Assembly (NCBI GenBank): GCA_051000345.1
Contig: JBPCOJ010000109.1
Location: forward strand, 1-5,831
Origin: JBHENC01 sp051000345
Lineage (GTDB): Bacteria > Acidobacteriota > Blastocatellia > Pyrinomonadales > Pyrinomonadaceae
Direction of reading: 5' to 3'
Length of the DNA stretch: 5,831 nucleotides
The translations under genes and the position numbers were made by a program. Positions 1 to 5,445 of this stretch are shown here, one piece after another; the first letter of the stretch is position 1, and the number at the start of each line of letters is the position of its first letter. Below the pieces are notes generated by a model. It was not told where the DNA came from, made no database searches, and was given only the letters and a program-made list of their open reading frames with translations.

Positions 1-1
1 G

Positions 2-340
2 CCCGCGCAAAAGATGATGCGCGAGCTGGGCGCATCCCGCATTCCAAGCGGCGCGCGCACCAAAGAGCAAGCCGCCGCGTCGCAGTTCAAACGCGACTTG
101 ACACGCTCCGCACGCACGGGCGCAAACGTGGATGCTCAATTAGAGCAGGCTATGAATGATGGCAAATTGAAGCCGCGCGACGCGAAGGCGATTACCCGCG
201 AAGCCTCTGAAACGCCTTTGCAAACAAGCTTCAAGCGATTGCCTTTGAGCGATGCGTTGAAGGTGTACGCGGCGATGAACCAGAGCGAGCGCAAACAAGT
301 TGCCGATATTTTGGAAACGAAGAAAGGAAAAGCGAAATGA
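2..340 (+). CDS. C-terminal part of a phage protein of unknown function, cut by the window edge
   Basis: The frame is open from position 2, so this is probably the end of a longer gene that starts upstream. The first ATG, at 14, has no visible ribosome binding site because the edge is too close. The visible part, about 112 residues, is basic and probably helical, with a flexible Ala/Gly/Arg/Thr-rich start. It ends in a helix-rich segment (FKRLPLSDALKVYAAMNQ, then SERKQVADIL) and a lysine-rich tail (KKGKAK). Short 'DAL-x-VY-x-A-x-x-x-ER' endings of this kind are, from memory, common at the C-termini of large phage virion-associated or polyvalent proteins; that link is inference and no enzymatic motif is visible. 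Its stop shares the four bases ATGA with the start of the next gene, so the two are probably translationally coupled in the late operon. If translation really starts at 14, it is a complete 108-residue protein. Confidence 0.6.
   Translation, partial: PAQKMMRELGASRIPSGARTKEQAAASQFKRDLTRSARTGANVDAQLEQAMNDGKLKPRDAKAITREASETPLQTSFKRLPLSDALKVYAAMNQSERKQVADILETKKGKAK
324..328 (+). promoter_or_regulatory. Shine-Dalgarno sequence for the KTSC gene
   Basis: AAGGA lies 8 bases upstream of the ATG at 337, inside the last codons of the preceding gene. It supports the start at 337 over the in-frame ATG at 346, which has no comparable site. Confidence 0.65.
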
Positions 341-1176
341 TTGAGATGAATCCTGTGGCTGATTCCTATCACGTCACCGCAGCCGGATACGATGCGGCAA
401 CACAAACGCTTGCCGTGCGACTGCGCGACGGCTCGATGTTCGAGTATCCGAACGTGCTGCCGAAGATGTGGGAGCAGCTAATACTTGACCGCTTTAATAC
501 GCTTTTTGAATACCACTTCAAGAACAAAAACCGGACGGGCGCAAAACGTATTGTGCCAGAAGAAAACTCCGCCTTGGCCGGATTGACAGGCGGCGCGCGA
601 GTCGCCGAGATGCGGACACTCCGTGAGTTTGGCGAGAAGGGCACACCGACACGCGCAGAGTTTGAGAAACTCAAAGCTCAGCTTGACGCGCTTTCAACCG
701 CGAAGCTAACGGCAGAGATTCAGAGAATCAACGCGAAACTAGATTCCGCCGGCGTTGCCTCTGATGCTGAAGAAATCGCGGGATTGATGGCACGCCGCGC
801 CGCGCTTTTGGTGATGTGCAATGCGGCGCGACCGAAGATCGCGCGAATCAACGAGCAGATGGAGAGCGTGCGTAAATCTTACGCACGCTCTCAAGAGTTG
901 AAGCTGAAGAAACAAAAGTTTGAGGGGGCGACGTATAGCGGAGCACACGCGCGGCTTGCAGAATTAACCCGGCTTCTGGCTAATCCGTATGCGCCGTCAT
1001 TCACCGATGGAATGGAAATGCAGCGCCTCAAGACCAGCGGGCAGAGTGTAACGGACGCGCGCCGCCAAGCGCGTGAAGTCTGGGAGAAGGAGCAAGATCG
1101 TTTGTGCGACTTGCTTGGATTCCCGCCGGTTGATCGAAGCGGCAAGAAATTGGCGTTTGTGAACAACGCGGGCTGA
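337..1176 (+). CDS. KTSC-domain protein with long helical C-terminal extension
   Basis: This encodes 279 residues. Residues about 10-66 match the KTSC fold: SYHVTAAGYDAATQTLAVRL, then an 'FEYPNV' core at 35-40 and a helix with a 'FEYHFKNKNR' end. The central aromatic-x-Tyr motif that marks KTSC (usually YxY) is FEY here, at 35-37. KTSC is a domain of about 60 residues, named after the C-terminus of some lysyl-tRNA synthetases; it also occurs alone in small bacterial and phage proteins, and its role is unproven, with RNA binding suggested. The rest is unusual in length. Residues about 105-215 are charged and strongly helical with coiled-coil character (KLKAQLDALSTAKLTAEIQR), followed by a basic region and a second helical stretch (ARRQAREVWEKEQDRLCDLL). 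The gene overlaps its upstream neighbour by ATGA and lies 6 bases before the next. A virion or packaging accessory role is inferred from position only. A perfect hairpin lies within codons 176-186. Confidence 0.8.
   Translation: MIEMNPVADSYHVTAAGYDAATQTLAVRLRDGSMFEYPNVLPKMWEQLILDRFNTLFEYHFKNKNRTGAKRIVPEENSALAGLTGGARVAEMRTLREFGEKGTPTRAEFEKLKAQLDALSTAKLTAEIQRINAKLDSAGVASDAEEIAGLMARRAALLVMCNAARPKIARINEQMESVRKSYARSQELKLKKQKFEGATYSGAHARLAELTRLLANPYAPSFTDGMEMQRLKTSGQSVTDARRQAREVWEKEQDRLCDLLGFPPVDRSGKKLAFVNNAG
862..892. repeat. Perfect inverted repeat (14-bp stem, 3-base loop) inside the KTSC gene
   Basis: GAGAGCGTGCGTAA (862-875) is followed by the loop ATC and then by its exact reverse complement, TTACGCACGCTCTC (879-892). 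All 14 pairs are Watson-Crick. It lies in frame inside the gene, encoding E-S-V-R-K-S-Y-A-R-S, so it is also protein-coding. No T-run follows it on the plus strand (TCAAGAGTTG), so it does not look like an intrinsic terminator. It could form a strong RNA or single-stranded DNA hairpin. Confidence 0.9.
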
Positions 1177-1182
1177 ATAATT

Positions 1183-1422
1183 ATGAGTCAAGAAATCATA
1201 CAAGATCAAAGAGCGCGGGTACAGGCGACGTTCTCACATCGCAAGGCGTTATATCGAGGCATGGCGATCAATGAGTACGGGCTGGATAATGCCACTTTTG
1301 AGAAGCGCTGGCGCGGAATAGAGAACGAGTACTGGGCGGAAGCGTTGCGTCGCGTCCGTGAGGATTTACGGCAACGTATGTGCAACAACGTAGTGACTAC
1401 TTCTAACAGTGATTACAATTAG
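1183..1422 (+). CDS. Small conserved-looking protein of unknown function
   Basis: This encodes 79 residues, starting 6 bases after the KTSC gene stop. I do not recognise the family. The protein is highly charged, mostly helical and rich in aromatic residues in its middle (ENEYWAEALRRVREDLRQRM at about 47-66), with a Ser/Thr/Asn-rich tail. It has no signal peptide, membrane segment or obvious catalytic motif. No clear Shine-Dalgarno precedes the ATG (GGGCTGAATAATT), so translation probably depends on ribosomes finishing the upstream gene. It sits between a KTSC protein and a probable virion protein in a densely packed phage operon. This supports it being a real gene, perhaps a small structural or scaffold-associated protein, but that role is only inferred from position. 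Confidence 0.65.
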   Translation: MSQEIIQDQRARVQATFSHRKALYRGMAINEYGLDNATFEKRWRGIENEYWAEALRRVREDLRQRMCNNVVTTSNSDYN

Positions 1423-1432
1423 GAAAGGTAGG
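1421..1432 (+). promoter_or_regulatory. Purine-rich ribosome binding region for the Gln/Ala-rich protein
   Basis: AGGAAAGGTAGG begins just inside the previous stop codon and ends 8 bases before the ATG at 1441. The AGG at 1430-1432 has the best spacing. It supports 1441 as the start. Confidence 0.55.
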
Positions 1433-1440
1433 TTCAGGTT

Positions 1441-2073
1441 ATGGGAGCAAGTGCCACACAAAAACAAAAAGAACAGGGAGCGCAACAAAGGGCGACACAA
1501 GACCGCGCCCAACAGTTACAACTGATGGCGGACGCGATGAAGCCGACACCGTTACAAACAGAAGTTGAAAATTCGCGCCTTGCAGATGTTAAGTATTTCA
1601 ACAATCCCGTGCCAGACTATACAACAGCGCCTGCGGGCATGATTGATAGTACAGCCTTCCAGCGTGGAGCGCTTCAAAAACTGCAAGAGCGAACGGCAAC
1701 AGGCGGGAGTCAGATGGGCGCGTACGGTCAAGACGCGAACCTTCTAACGTTGAACCGTGAGCGCAATAATACAGCGATAGCAGAGCAGGGCGCTGGTCAG
1801 TATGCCTCAAACCTTGCCTCACGCCGCGCCGAAGCCTTTGGTGGCGCAGAAGGTTTAATGAGTCTCAATCTGCAACGCTCGTTGGGACTGACGGGAATGG
1901 CGAATAATAATGCCAACGCCTCACAACAAGCATACATGAACTTCAAGCCAGCGCCGTCGCTATGGGCGAACCTCCTTATGGCAGGAGTGCAGGGAGCGAC
2001 AGGGATAGCCTCCGCTTATGCAGGAAGACCGCCGGGCGCACAAAAAAGCCGCCGGGACAAGGATAACCGTTAA
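1441..2073 (+). CDS. Gln/Ala-rich probable virion protein, possibly internal/ejection type
   Basis: This encodes 210 residues. The N-terminus is extremely Gln-rich, with nine Gln in the first 30 residues, and contains no Cys. The middle (about 60-165) is a polar Ala/Gly/Asn/Gln-rich helical region, including RERNNTAIAEQGAGQYASNL and an Asn-rich stretch (ANNNANASQQ, about 154-163). Residues about 172-195 are a Gly/Ala-rich, mostly hydrophobic segment (SLWANLLMAGVQGATGIASA) that could insert into or lie on a membrane. A basic tail follows (KSRRDKDNR). Small internal virion proteins of podoviruses, such as the T7 gp14 type that helps form the DNA ejection channel, have a similar composition: Gln/Ala-rich and with a Gly/Ala-rich hydrophobic segment. 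That match is by composition and context only, not by a recognised domain. The gene ends in TAATG, overlapping the small terminase candidate start by one base. A head-tail connector or scaffold protein is an alternative. Confidence 0.7.
   Translation: MGASATQKQKEQGAQQRATQDRAQQLQLMADAMKPTPLQTEVENSRLADVKYFNNPVPDYTTAPAGMIDSTAFQRGALQKLQERTATGGSQMGAYGQDANLLTLNRERNNTAIAEQGAGQYASNLASRRAEAFGGAEGLMSLNLQRSLGLTGMANNNANASQQAYMNFKPAPSLWANLLMAGVQGATGIASAYAGRPPGAQKSRRDKDNR
2059..2063 (+). promoter_or_regulatory. Shine-Dalgarno sequence for the small terminase candidate
   Basis: AAGGA sits 9 bases upstream of the ATG at 2073, inside the end of the preceding gene. With the TAATG stop-start overlap it fixes the start at 2073 and indicates coupled translation. 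Confidence 0.6.
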
Positions 2074-2525
2074 TGAAAACAGCAACAAACAAGAAAACAA
2101 CCCGCGCCGACGGCAAGCCTGTCCGCCATTCGTCCGCTTTTGTGTGGGATGAGCAAAAAGGCGATGTCGCCATTGCTTTAGCCGAAGGCAAGACGCAGCA
2201 GGAAGTTGCCGCCGAATATTCCGTCTCCGACCGCACGATTCGCCGTTGGTTGCAGGACACGGACTTTGCTTCGGAAGTTGACCGTCTTTCGGTGATGACG
2301 GGCATCAGCGCTCGCGCCGAAAGATTGCGGGTCGCCAAGCGCGTGATCCGCTCGAAGATGGCGGACGCCGTTCCCCGCACAGACAAAGACCTTCTCGAAT
2401 GGTTGAAGTATGCACAATCGGAAACCGACGGAATCAAACTCGACCTCGACGCCTTCGCTGCCGCCTTCGGTGAGGATGACGCATCTGTGGCCGACGCTCG
2501 ACAAGCAGGAAGCAGCGAGTCGTAG
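2073..2525 (+). CDS. Helix-turn-helix protein, probable terminase small subunit
   Basis: This encodes 150 residues. After a basic, disordered start (about 1-20), residues about 30-62 form a helix-turn-helix of the kind seen in phage small terminases and transposase-like regulators: DVAIALAEGKTQQEVAAEYS, then VSDRTIRRWLQDTDF. 'Q-Q-E-V-A-x-x-Y-x-V-S-x-R-T-I-R-R-W' is the recognition module. A helical region follows (AERLRVAKRVIRSKMADAV, then DLLEWLKYAQSETDG), as expected for oligomerisation, and the tail is acidic (GEDDASVADA). Small terminase subunits bind the pac or cos site and deliver DNA to the large subunit, which hydrolyses ATP and cuts. The start of the large subunit gene lies inside this gene, which is the classic small-large order. 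A general HTH regulator cannot be ruled out, because the domain alone is not specific. The last 50 bases or more are read in two frames. Confidence 0.75.
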   Translation: MKTATNKKTTRADGKPVRHSSAFVWDEQKGDVAIALAEGKTQQEVAAEYSVSDRTIRRWLQDTDFASEVDRLSVMTGISARAERLRVAKRVIRSKMADAVPRTDKDLLEWLKYAQSETDGIKLDLDAFAAAFGEDDASVADARQAGSSES

Positions 2526-4542
2526 GCAGTTACACACGCCCGCGCATCTAGCCAAGACTTTAGCCGCCCGTGCGCTCGAATCAAAGGGCTATGAGGCATG
2601 GCTTCGCACGCTTGGCCCCCGCACATTCACCAAACCTTTTTCCGGCTTTCACCGTGAGTTATGGACGTGGTACTGGGATGTGCGCCTTAAACTTCTGCGC
2701 GGGGAAATACTCGCGCCCGATGAATTGGCATTTCTGGCAATCTGGTTTCGCGGCGGCGGCAAATCATCGAACGTCGAATGGTGCTGCATCGCTGAAGGCG
2801 GATTAGTCGGCAACGGCTTCGTGATGTACGTTTGCGACACCGAGAAGCAAGCGAAGAAGCACGTTCTTTCGATTCGTGACCGCCTCGATTCGCCGGAGAT
2901 CGCGCACTACTATCCGGGGCTTGCCAACCCAAAAGTCGATAAGCACGGGCAACAGGTCGGATGGCGACAGGATTATCTGGCGACGGCGAGCGGATGGGGC
3001 ATTGTGCCGGTGGGATTGGATCAAGGCATTCGCGGCGGCCGCCAGCGCGACATGCGCTTTACGATGATCGTGCTTGATGACATCGACAGCCACGAAGACA
3101 CGCCCGCCGCCATTGAAAAGAAACTCGACCTTATCTCACGCTCGATTCTGCCCGCCGGAACAAGCGATACACTCGTTTTGTTTCCGCAGAATTTGATTCA
3201 CGAAAACTCTGTACTCAATCAGATTTACACGCGCCGTTCCGATGTTCTCTCCGAACGCATCGTGTCCGGCCCCGTCAGCGCCTTCGCGGAATTAGACTTA
3301 GAGCTTGATGATTCAGCGGAAGGGCGCAAGTGGACGATCCGCTCATGCACGCCGACGTGGACGGGCTTGGACGTTGGAGACGCGCGAAAGTTCTTGGGCA
3401 AGTTCGGACGCCGCGCATTTCTTTCGGAATATCAACACGAATTTAATCAAGACCGGGAGGAACTGGTTTTGCAACACTACGATGACGCGGTGCATGTGAT
3501 CCGTCGCTCTGACTTCGAGCGGGTCTTTAAGACGCGAGGCATTCCCGCAGAATGGAACAAGTACGCTTTTCACGATTGGGCGCGCACGAAGTCGGCGTAT
3601 CACGCCAATATCGCCGGGAAAGTTACGGTGAGCAGCCAGAACTCCGCCTTGCCGGGGCGCATCTTTCTGTTCGACTTGATGAGCTTTGAAGCCAACACGC
3701 AGGCCGATGATGTGGCGCTCAGGTTTCTCAAGAGCCTGACTTCGGGCATGAGCGTGAGCAGCGCGCGCGTGGCGTGGGATGAACTGGTTCAAGCATCGCT
3801 GAGCCGTGCGAATCTTGAGCGGTTTATGGCTGATGCGACAAGGCTTATTGAAGCGCGCAGGGAAGTCCTGACGCGCGTCATCCCCGCTTATGTTGCGCCG
3901 CTTTTGCGTGAGCAGAATTTCAGGAAGTTTCGCATGAGCCATGAAGCGAAGACGCAGCGGCAGGTTTATCGCACGGTGTACGGCTTGCCGTTTGAGGCGA
4001 GCAATCCGGGCGAAGATGGCGGCGTCGAATGGCTGAACCATTACATGCAGATCAATCGTGAAGCGGAGCATCCGTTCACGCCCGGAATAACAGGCGCAGC
4101 CGGGCTGTACATCATCGTCGAAGATGAAAGGTTCGCGTTTCCGCAATCAATGACGCCCGACAGTTTGCATGACTCCGATCTGGCGCGTTTTCAATTCAAG
4201 CACTGGCGATACCGCGCGCCAAAGCTGACGGAAGCCGGGTTGATCGAGCGCGGCGTGCAGAAGCTAAATGACGATTTCCCGAACGGCTTGATGATGCTCT
4301 TTCATGACAACTGCGTGAAAGCGGCGCCGTTGACAATCGAGGAGCGGCGCGAGGAGATGTTGCCCGCGTCGTTGCAGAGTGCGACGATTGCCGGGCTGCC
4401 GCCGGAGGAGCAGGGGCAGGCGTGGATGACACAGCAAATCCGCTTAACATCAATGAAGGCGGAAGAAGCGCGGGGACAGTCCGTGCGCACATCACGCTTC
4501 GTCAATAAGTATTCGTTTAAGGGCAGAGGCGGCGGGAGATAG
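2476..4542 (+). CDS. Terminase large subunit (packaging ATPase and nuclease)
   Basis: From ATG 2476 this encodes 688 residues. An earlier in-frame ATG at 2410 would add 22 low-complexity Ser/Thr/Pro-rich residues, so the start is uncertain; neither has a well-spaced Shine-Dalgarno, although GGTGAGG directly abuts 2476. Numbered from 2476, Walker A is FRGGGKSS (about 91-98) after a hydrophobic strand (LAFLAIW). Walker B is MIVLDDID (197-204), and a coupling-motif candidate is TLVLFPQN (232-239). The nuclease region starts near 360: Asp367 in YAFHDWARTKSAYH is the likely first metal ligand, Asp435/Glu436 in VAWDEL the second, and Asp599/Asp600 in KLNDDFPNGL the third, in the place of the usual 'DD-x-x-DAL' motif. 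These nuclease assignments are inferred by eye. The protein would power DNA translocation into the procapsid through the portal and cut concatemers. It is somewhat longer than many large terminases (often 450-650 residues) and ends in a Gly/Arg tail (GRGGGR). It is the last gene of the plus-strand block. Confidence 0.88.
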   Translation: MTHLWPTLDKQEAASRRQLHTPAHLAKTLAARALESKGYEAWLRTLGPRTFTKPFSGFHRELWTWYWDVRLKLLRGEILAPDELAFLAIWFRGGGKSSNVEWCCIAEGGLVGNGFVMYVCDTEKQAKKHVLSIRDRLDSPEIAHYYPGLANPKVDKHGQQVGWRQDYLATASGWGIVPVGLDQGIRGGRQRDMRFTMIVLDDIDSHEDTPAAIEKKLDLISRSILPAGTSDTLVLFPQNLIHENSVLNQIYTRRSDVLSERIVSGPVSAFAELDLELDDSAEGRKWTIRSCTPTWTGLDVGDARKFLGKFGRRAFLSEYQHEFNQDREELVLQHYDDAVHVIRRSDFERVFKTRGIPAEWNKYAFHDWARTKSAYHANIAGKVTVSSQNSALPGRIFLFDLMSFEANTQADDVALRFLKSLTSGMSVSSARVAWDELVQASLSRANLERFMADATRLIEARREVLTRVIPAYVAPLLREQNFRKFRMSHEAKTQRQVYRTVYGLPFEASNPGEDGGVEWLNHYMQINREAEHPFTPGITGAAGLYIIVEDERFAFPQSMTPDSLHDSDLARFQFKHWRYRAPKLTEAGLIERGVQKLNDDFPNGLMMLFHDNCVKAAPLTIEERREEMLPASLQSATIAGLPPEEQGQAWMTQQIRLTSMKAEEARGQSVRTSRFVNKYSFKGRGGGR

Positions 4543-4557
4543 GTGTATGTGGAAGTC

Positions 4558-4770
4558 TTACTTTACGGCATCTGATTTATCGGCTGATGCTTCCTTCTTG
4601 CCGCGCAACGTCTGGATGTAGGCGTGTAAGTCTTCGGGCGCGAACTTCGGGCGGCATCCGATACGGACGTGCTTGAGTTCCCCGCGAATACGCAATTCGT
4701 AAAGCGTCGAGCGCGAGATATGGAGTCGCTCGCAAACTTCTTTTACTGAATACAATCGGTAGTCGTCCAT
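4558..4770 (-). CDS. Excisionase/AlpA-type helix-turn-helix DNA-binding protein
   Basis: This encodes 70 residues. LYSVKEVCERLHISRSTLYE (6-25) followed by LRIRGELKHVRIGCRPKFAPEDL (26-48, shown in two parts: LRIRGELKHV and RIGCRPKFAPEDL) is a textbook HTH_17/MerR-like winged-helix domain. It has 'S-V-K-E-V' helix 1, 'I-S-R-S-T-L-Y' recognition helix, 'R-G-E-L' turn and 'R-I-G-x-x-x-K-F' wing. Such small proteins act as recombination directionality factors (Xis) beside an integrase, or as AlpA-like transcription activators. No integrase is in the window, so which role applies is open. The frame is open upstream to an ATG at 4923, but ATG 4770 is chosen because AAGGAG lies 5 bases before it and the domain begins right after. 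The tail (about 57-70) is Lys/Ala/Asp-rich and probably disordered. The gene is convergent with the terminase gene, 15 bases between stops. Inverted repeats upstream are possible binding sites for this protein. Confidence 0.85.
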   Translation of the reverse strand: MDDYRLYSVKEVCERLHISRSTLYELRIRGELKHVRIGCRPKFAPEDLHAYIQTLRGKKEASADKSDAVK

Positions 4771-4775
4771 TGCTG

Positions 4776-4781
4776 CTCCTT
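4776..4781 (-). promoter_or_regulatory. Strong Shine-Dalgarno deciding the excisionase-like start
   Basis: On the minus strand AAGGAG is followed by 5 bases (CAGCA) and the ATG at 4770. This rules against the much longer reading that begins at 4923, whose extra 51 residues lie over the inverted-repeat region and resemble no domain. Confidence 0.85.
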
Positions 4782-4838
4782 GTGGCAAAGAATATGCTGA
4801 TACGAGGCTTTTAATACCACACTTCGGAAGCGGAATCG

Positions 4839-4939
4839 AAGCGCAAGATATGGTGTGCGCCGTCCATATTGAAAAAGTGTTACCGATGGAAACGAACCAC
4901 GCTTTACGGTGCAAAGCACACACACAATATCTTGCGCTT
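4839..4939. repeat. 19-bp inverted repeat pair with 63-base spacer
   Basis: The left arm is AAGCGCAAGATATGGTGTG (4839-4857). The right arm is CACACAATATCTTGCGCTT (4921-4939), the reverse complement of the left with one mismatch (18 of 19). The flanks outside and inside the arms stop matching at once. The pair lies 68 bases upstream of the excisionase-like start on the minus strand. The arms could be operator or arm-type protein-binding sites, recombination-site arms, or ends of a tiny element. There is no direct evidence to choose among these. Confidence 0.85.
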
Positions 4940-4999
4940 GTGTCCGATAATCATCATGTGTTTTCAAGATAAGCGAACATAATCGCAATTATCAGACAC
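4940..4999. repeat. Second inverted repeat pair, abutting the first
   Basis: GTGTCCGATAAT (4940-4951) and ATTATCAGACAC (4988-4999) are inverted copies with one mismatch (11 of 12), separated by 36 AT-rich bases. The left arm begins on the base directly after the right arm of the 19-bp repeat, so the four arms form one compact array. Confidence 0.7.
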
Positions 5000-5035
5000 G
5001 CCTTGACCATCGCCGCACGCTGCAAAGTGAAAGAA

Positions 5036-5056
5036 GCGACGCCCTGAAAGCATCGC
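5036..5056 (-). terminator. Possible weak rho-independent terminator after the two unknown genes
   Basis: On the minus strand GCGATGC, a 7-base loop and GCGTCGC form a 7-bp stem with one G-U pair. They are followed by TTCTTTCACTTT, which is T-rich but interrupted. It starts about 30 bases past the stop of the gene ending at 5086, as expected for a terminator. The stem is short, so the call is tentative. Confidence 0.35.
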
Positions 5057-5085
5057 CCCTGATGTGATACCGCTCCACTACATGC

Positions 5086-5445
5086 TTATGTCTTCGGTGC
5101 TCGTTTGGCCTTCGGAGACTTCACCCTGTCAATAAACTGCTTAAGGTAAACGTCCCAATCCTCGCAGTAAAGCACTGACTGAAGTTGGCAGTAAAGAGTT
5201 ATCTCAATCCTGTCTTGTCGCTTTTTTGTATTACAGAGCGCGTCCATGAGATTCATAAGCGAGCGCGCCGCGTCTTCCGTATTGCTTGGGCTTAAAATGC
5301 GACTGACCAGCGATACTGCTTTGCCCTTCGGTGTGTCGCGCCCAGTATAGTCGGACAAGTTGAGCCGTAATTCTTTGACCGCCGCATCCTTGCTGTGCTG
5401 CCTGCTTTTCGCGCGAGCAGTTCCCTTTTTCTTTTCCATAATCAT
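5086..5445 (-). CDS. Small basic protein of unknown function
   Basis: This encodes 119 residues; I do not recognise the family. Both ends are very basic and probably disordered (MEKKKGTARAKSRQHSKDAA at 3-22, SPKAKRAPKT at 110-119). The middle, about 42-108, looks like a compact helical domain: KAVSLVSRILSPSNTEDAAR, then SLMNLMDALCNTKKRQDRIE, then a stretch with two Cys and several aromatic residues (LYCQLQSVLYCEDWDVYLKQF). No known catalytic motif, signal peptide or membrane segment is seen. The basic ends would suit a nucleic-acid-binding role, but that is inference. The start at 5445 shares one base with the upstream stop (TGATG) and has AAGGGGGG 6 bases before it, so the two genes are coupled. 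An alternative start, Met3 at 5439, is less likely. Confidence 0.65.
   Translation of the reverse strand: MIMEKKKGTARAKSRQHSKDAAVKELRLNLSDYTGRDTPKGKAVSLVSRILSPSNTEDAARSLMNLMDALCNTKKRQDRIEITLYCQLQSVLYCEDWDVYLKQFIDRVKSPKAKRAPKT

Larger units (their letters stand above)
4771..5085. other. Noncoding, AT-richer intergenic region with inverted repeats
   Basis: This 315-base gap separates two minus-strand genes. By hand count positions 4861-4980 are about 42% GC, lower than the surrounding genes. I see no credible gene on either strand. It holds a 19-bp inverted repeat (4839-4857 and 4921-4939), a 12-bp inverted repeat abutting it (4940-4951 and 4988-4999), three copies of CAAGATA (4844-4850 and 4965-4971 on plus, 4928-4934 on minus) and a weak terminator-like hairpin at 5036-5056. 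A promoter for the excisionase-like gene is expected here, but no convincing -35/-10 pair could be picked by eye. Confidence 0.7.

Noticed and set aside
1055..1074. ACGCGC/GCGCGT inverted repeat with 8-base loop
   Set aside because: Only 6 bp in a region where GCGC words are very common, so chance is enough.
1392..1417. Imperfect direct repeat AGTGACTAC/AGTGATTAC at the end of a small gene
   Set aside because: Only 9 bases with one mismatch and no further copies; not distinguishable from chance.
1976..2626. Minus-strand open frame of 216 codons across the small terminase gene
   Set aside because: Ser/Arg/Ala-rich low-complexity product antisense to three well-supported genes with good overlaps and ribosome binding sites.
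3343..4146. Long open frame of 267 codons on the minus strand inside the terminase gene
   Set aside because: It lies wholly antisense to the terminase nuclease region, is rich in Arg/His as expected for an antisense shadow of GC-rich coding DNA, and shows no domain.
4543..4600. Bidirectional terminator between the convergent genes
   Set aside because: The gap is 15 bases and I found only a 5-bp GCATC/GATGC pairing nearby, without a T-run; not supportable.
4771..4923. Extension of the excisionase-like gene to an upstream ATG, adding 51 residues
   Set aside because: The extra segment matches no domain, covers part of the inverted-repeat region, and the ATG at 4770 has a strong AAGGAG 5 bases upstream.
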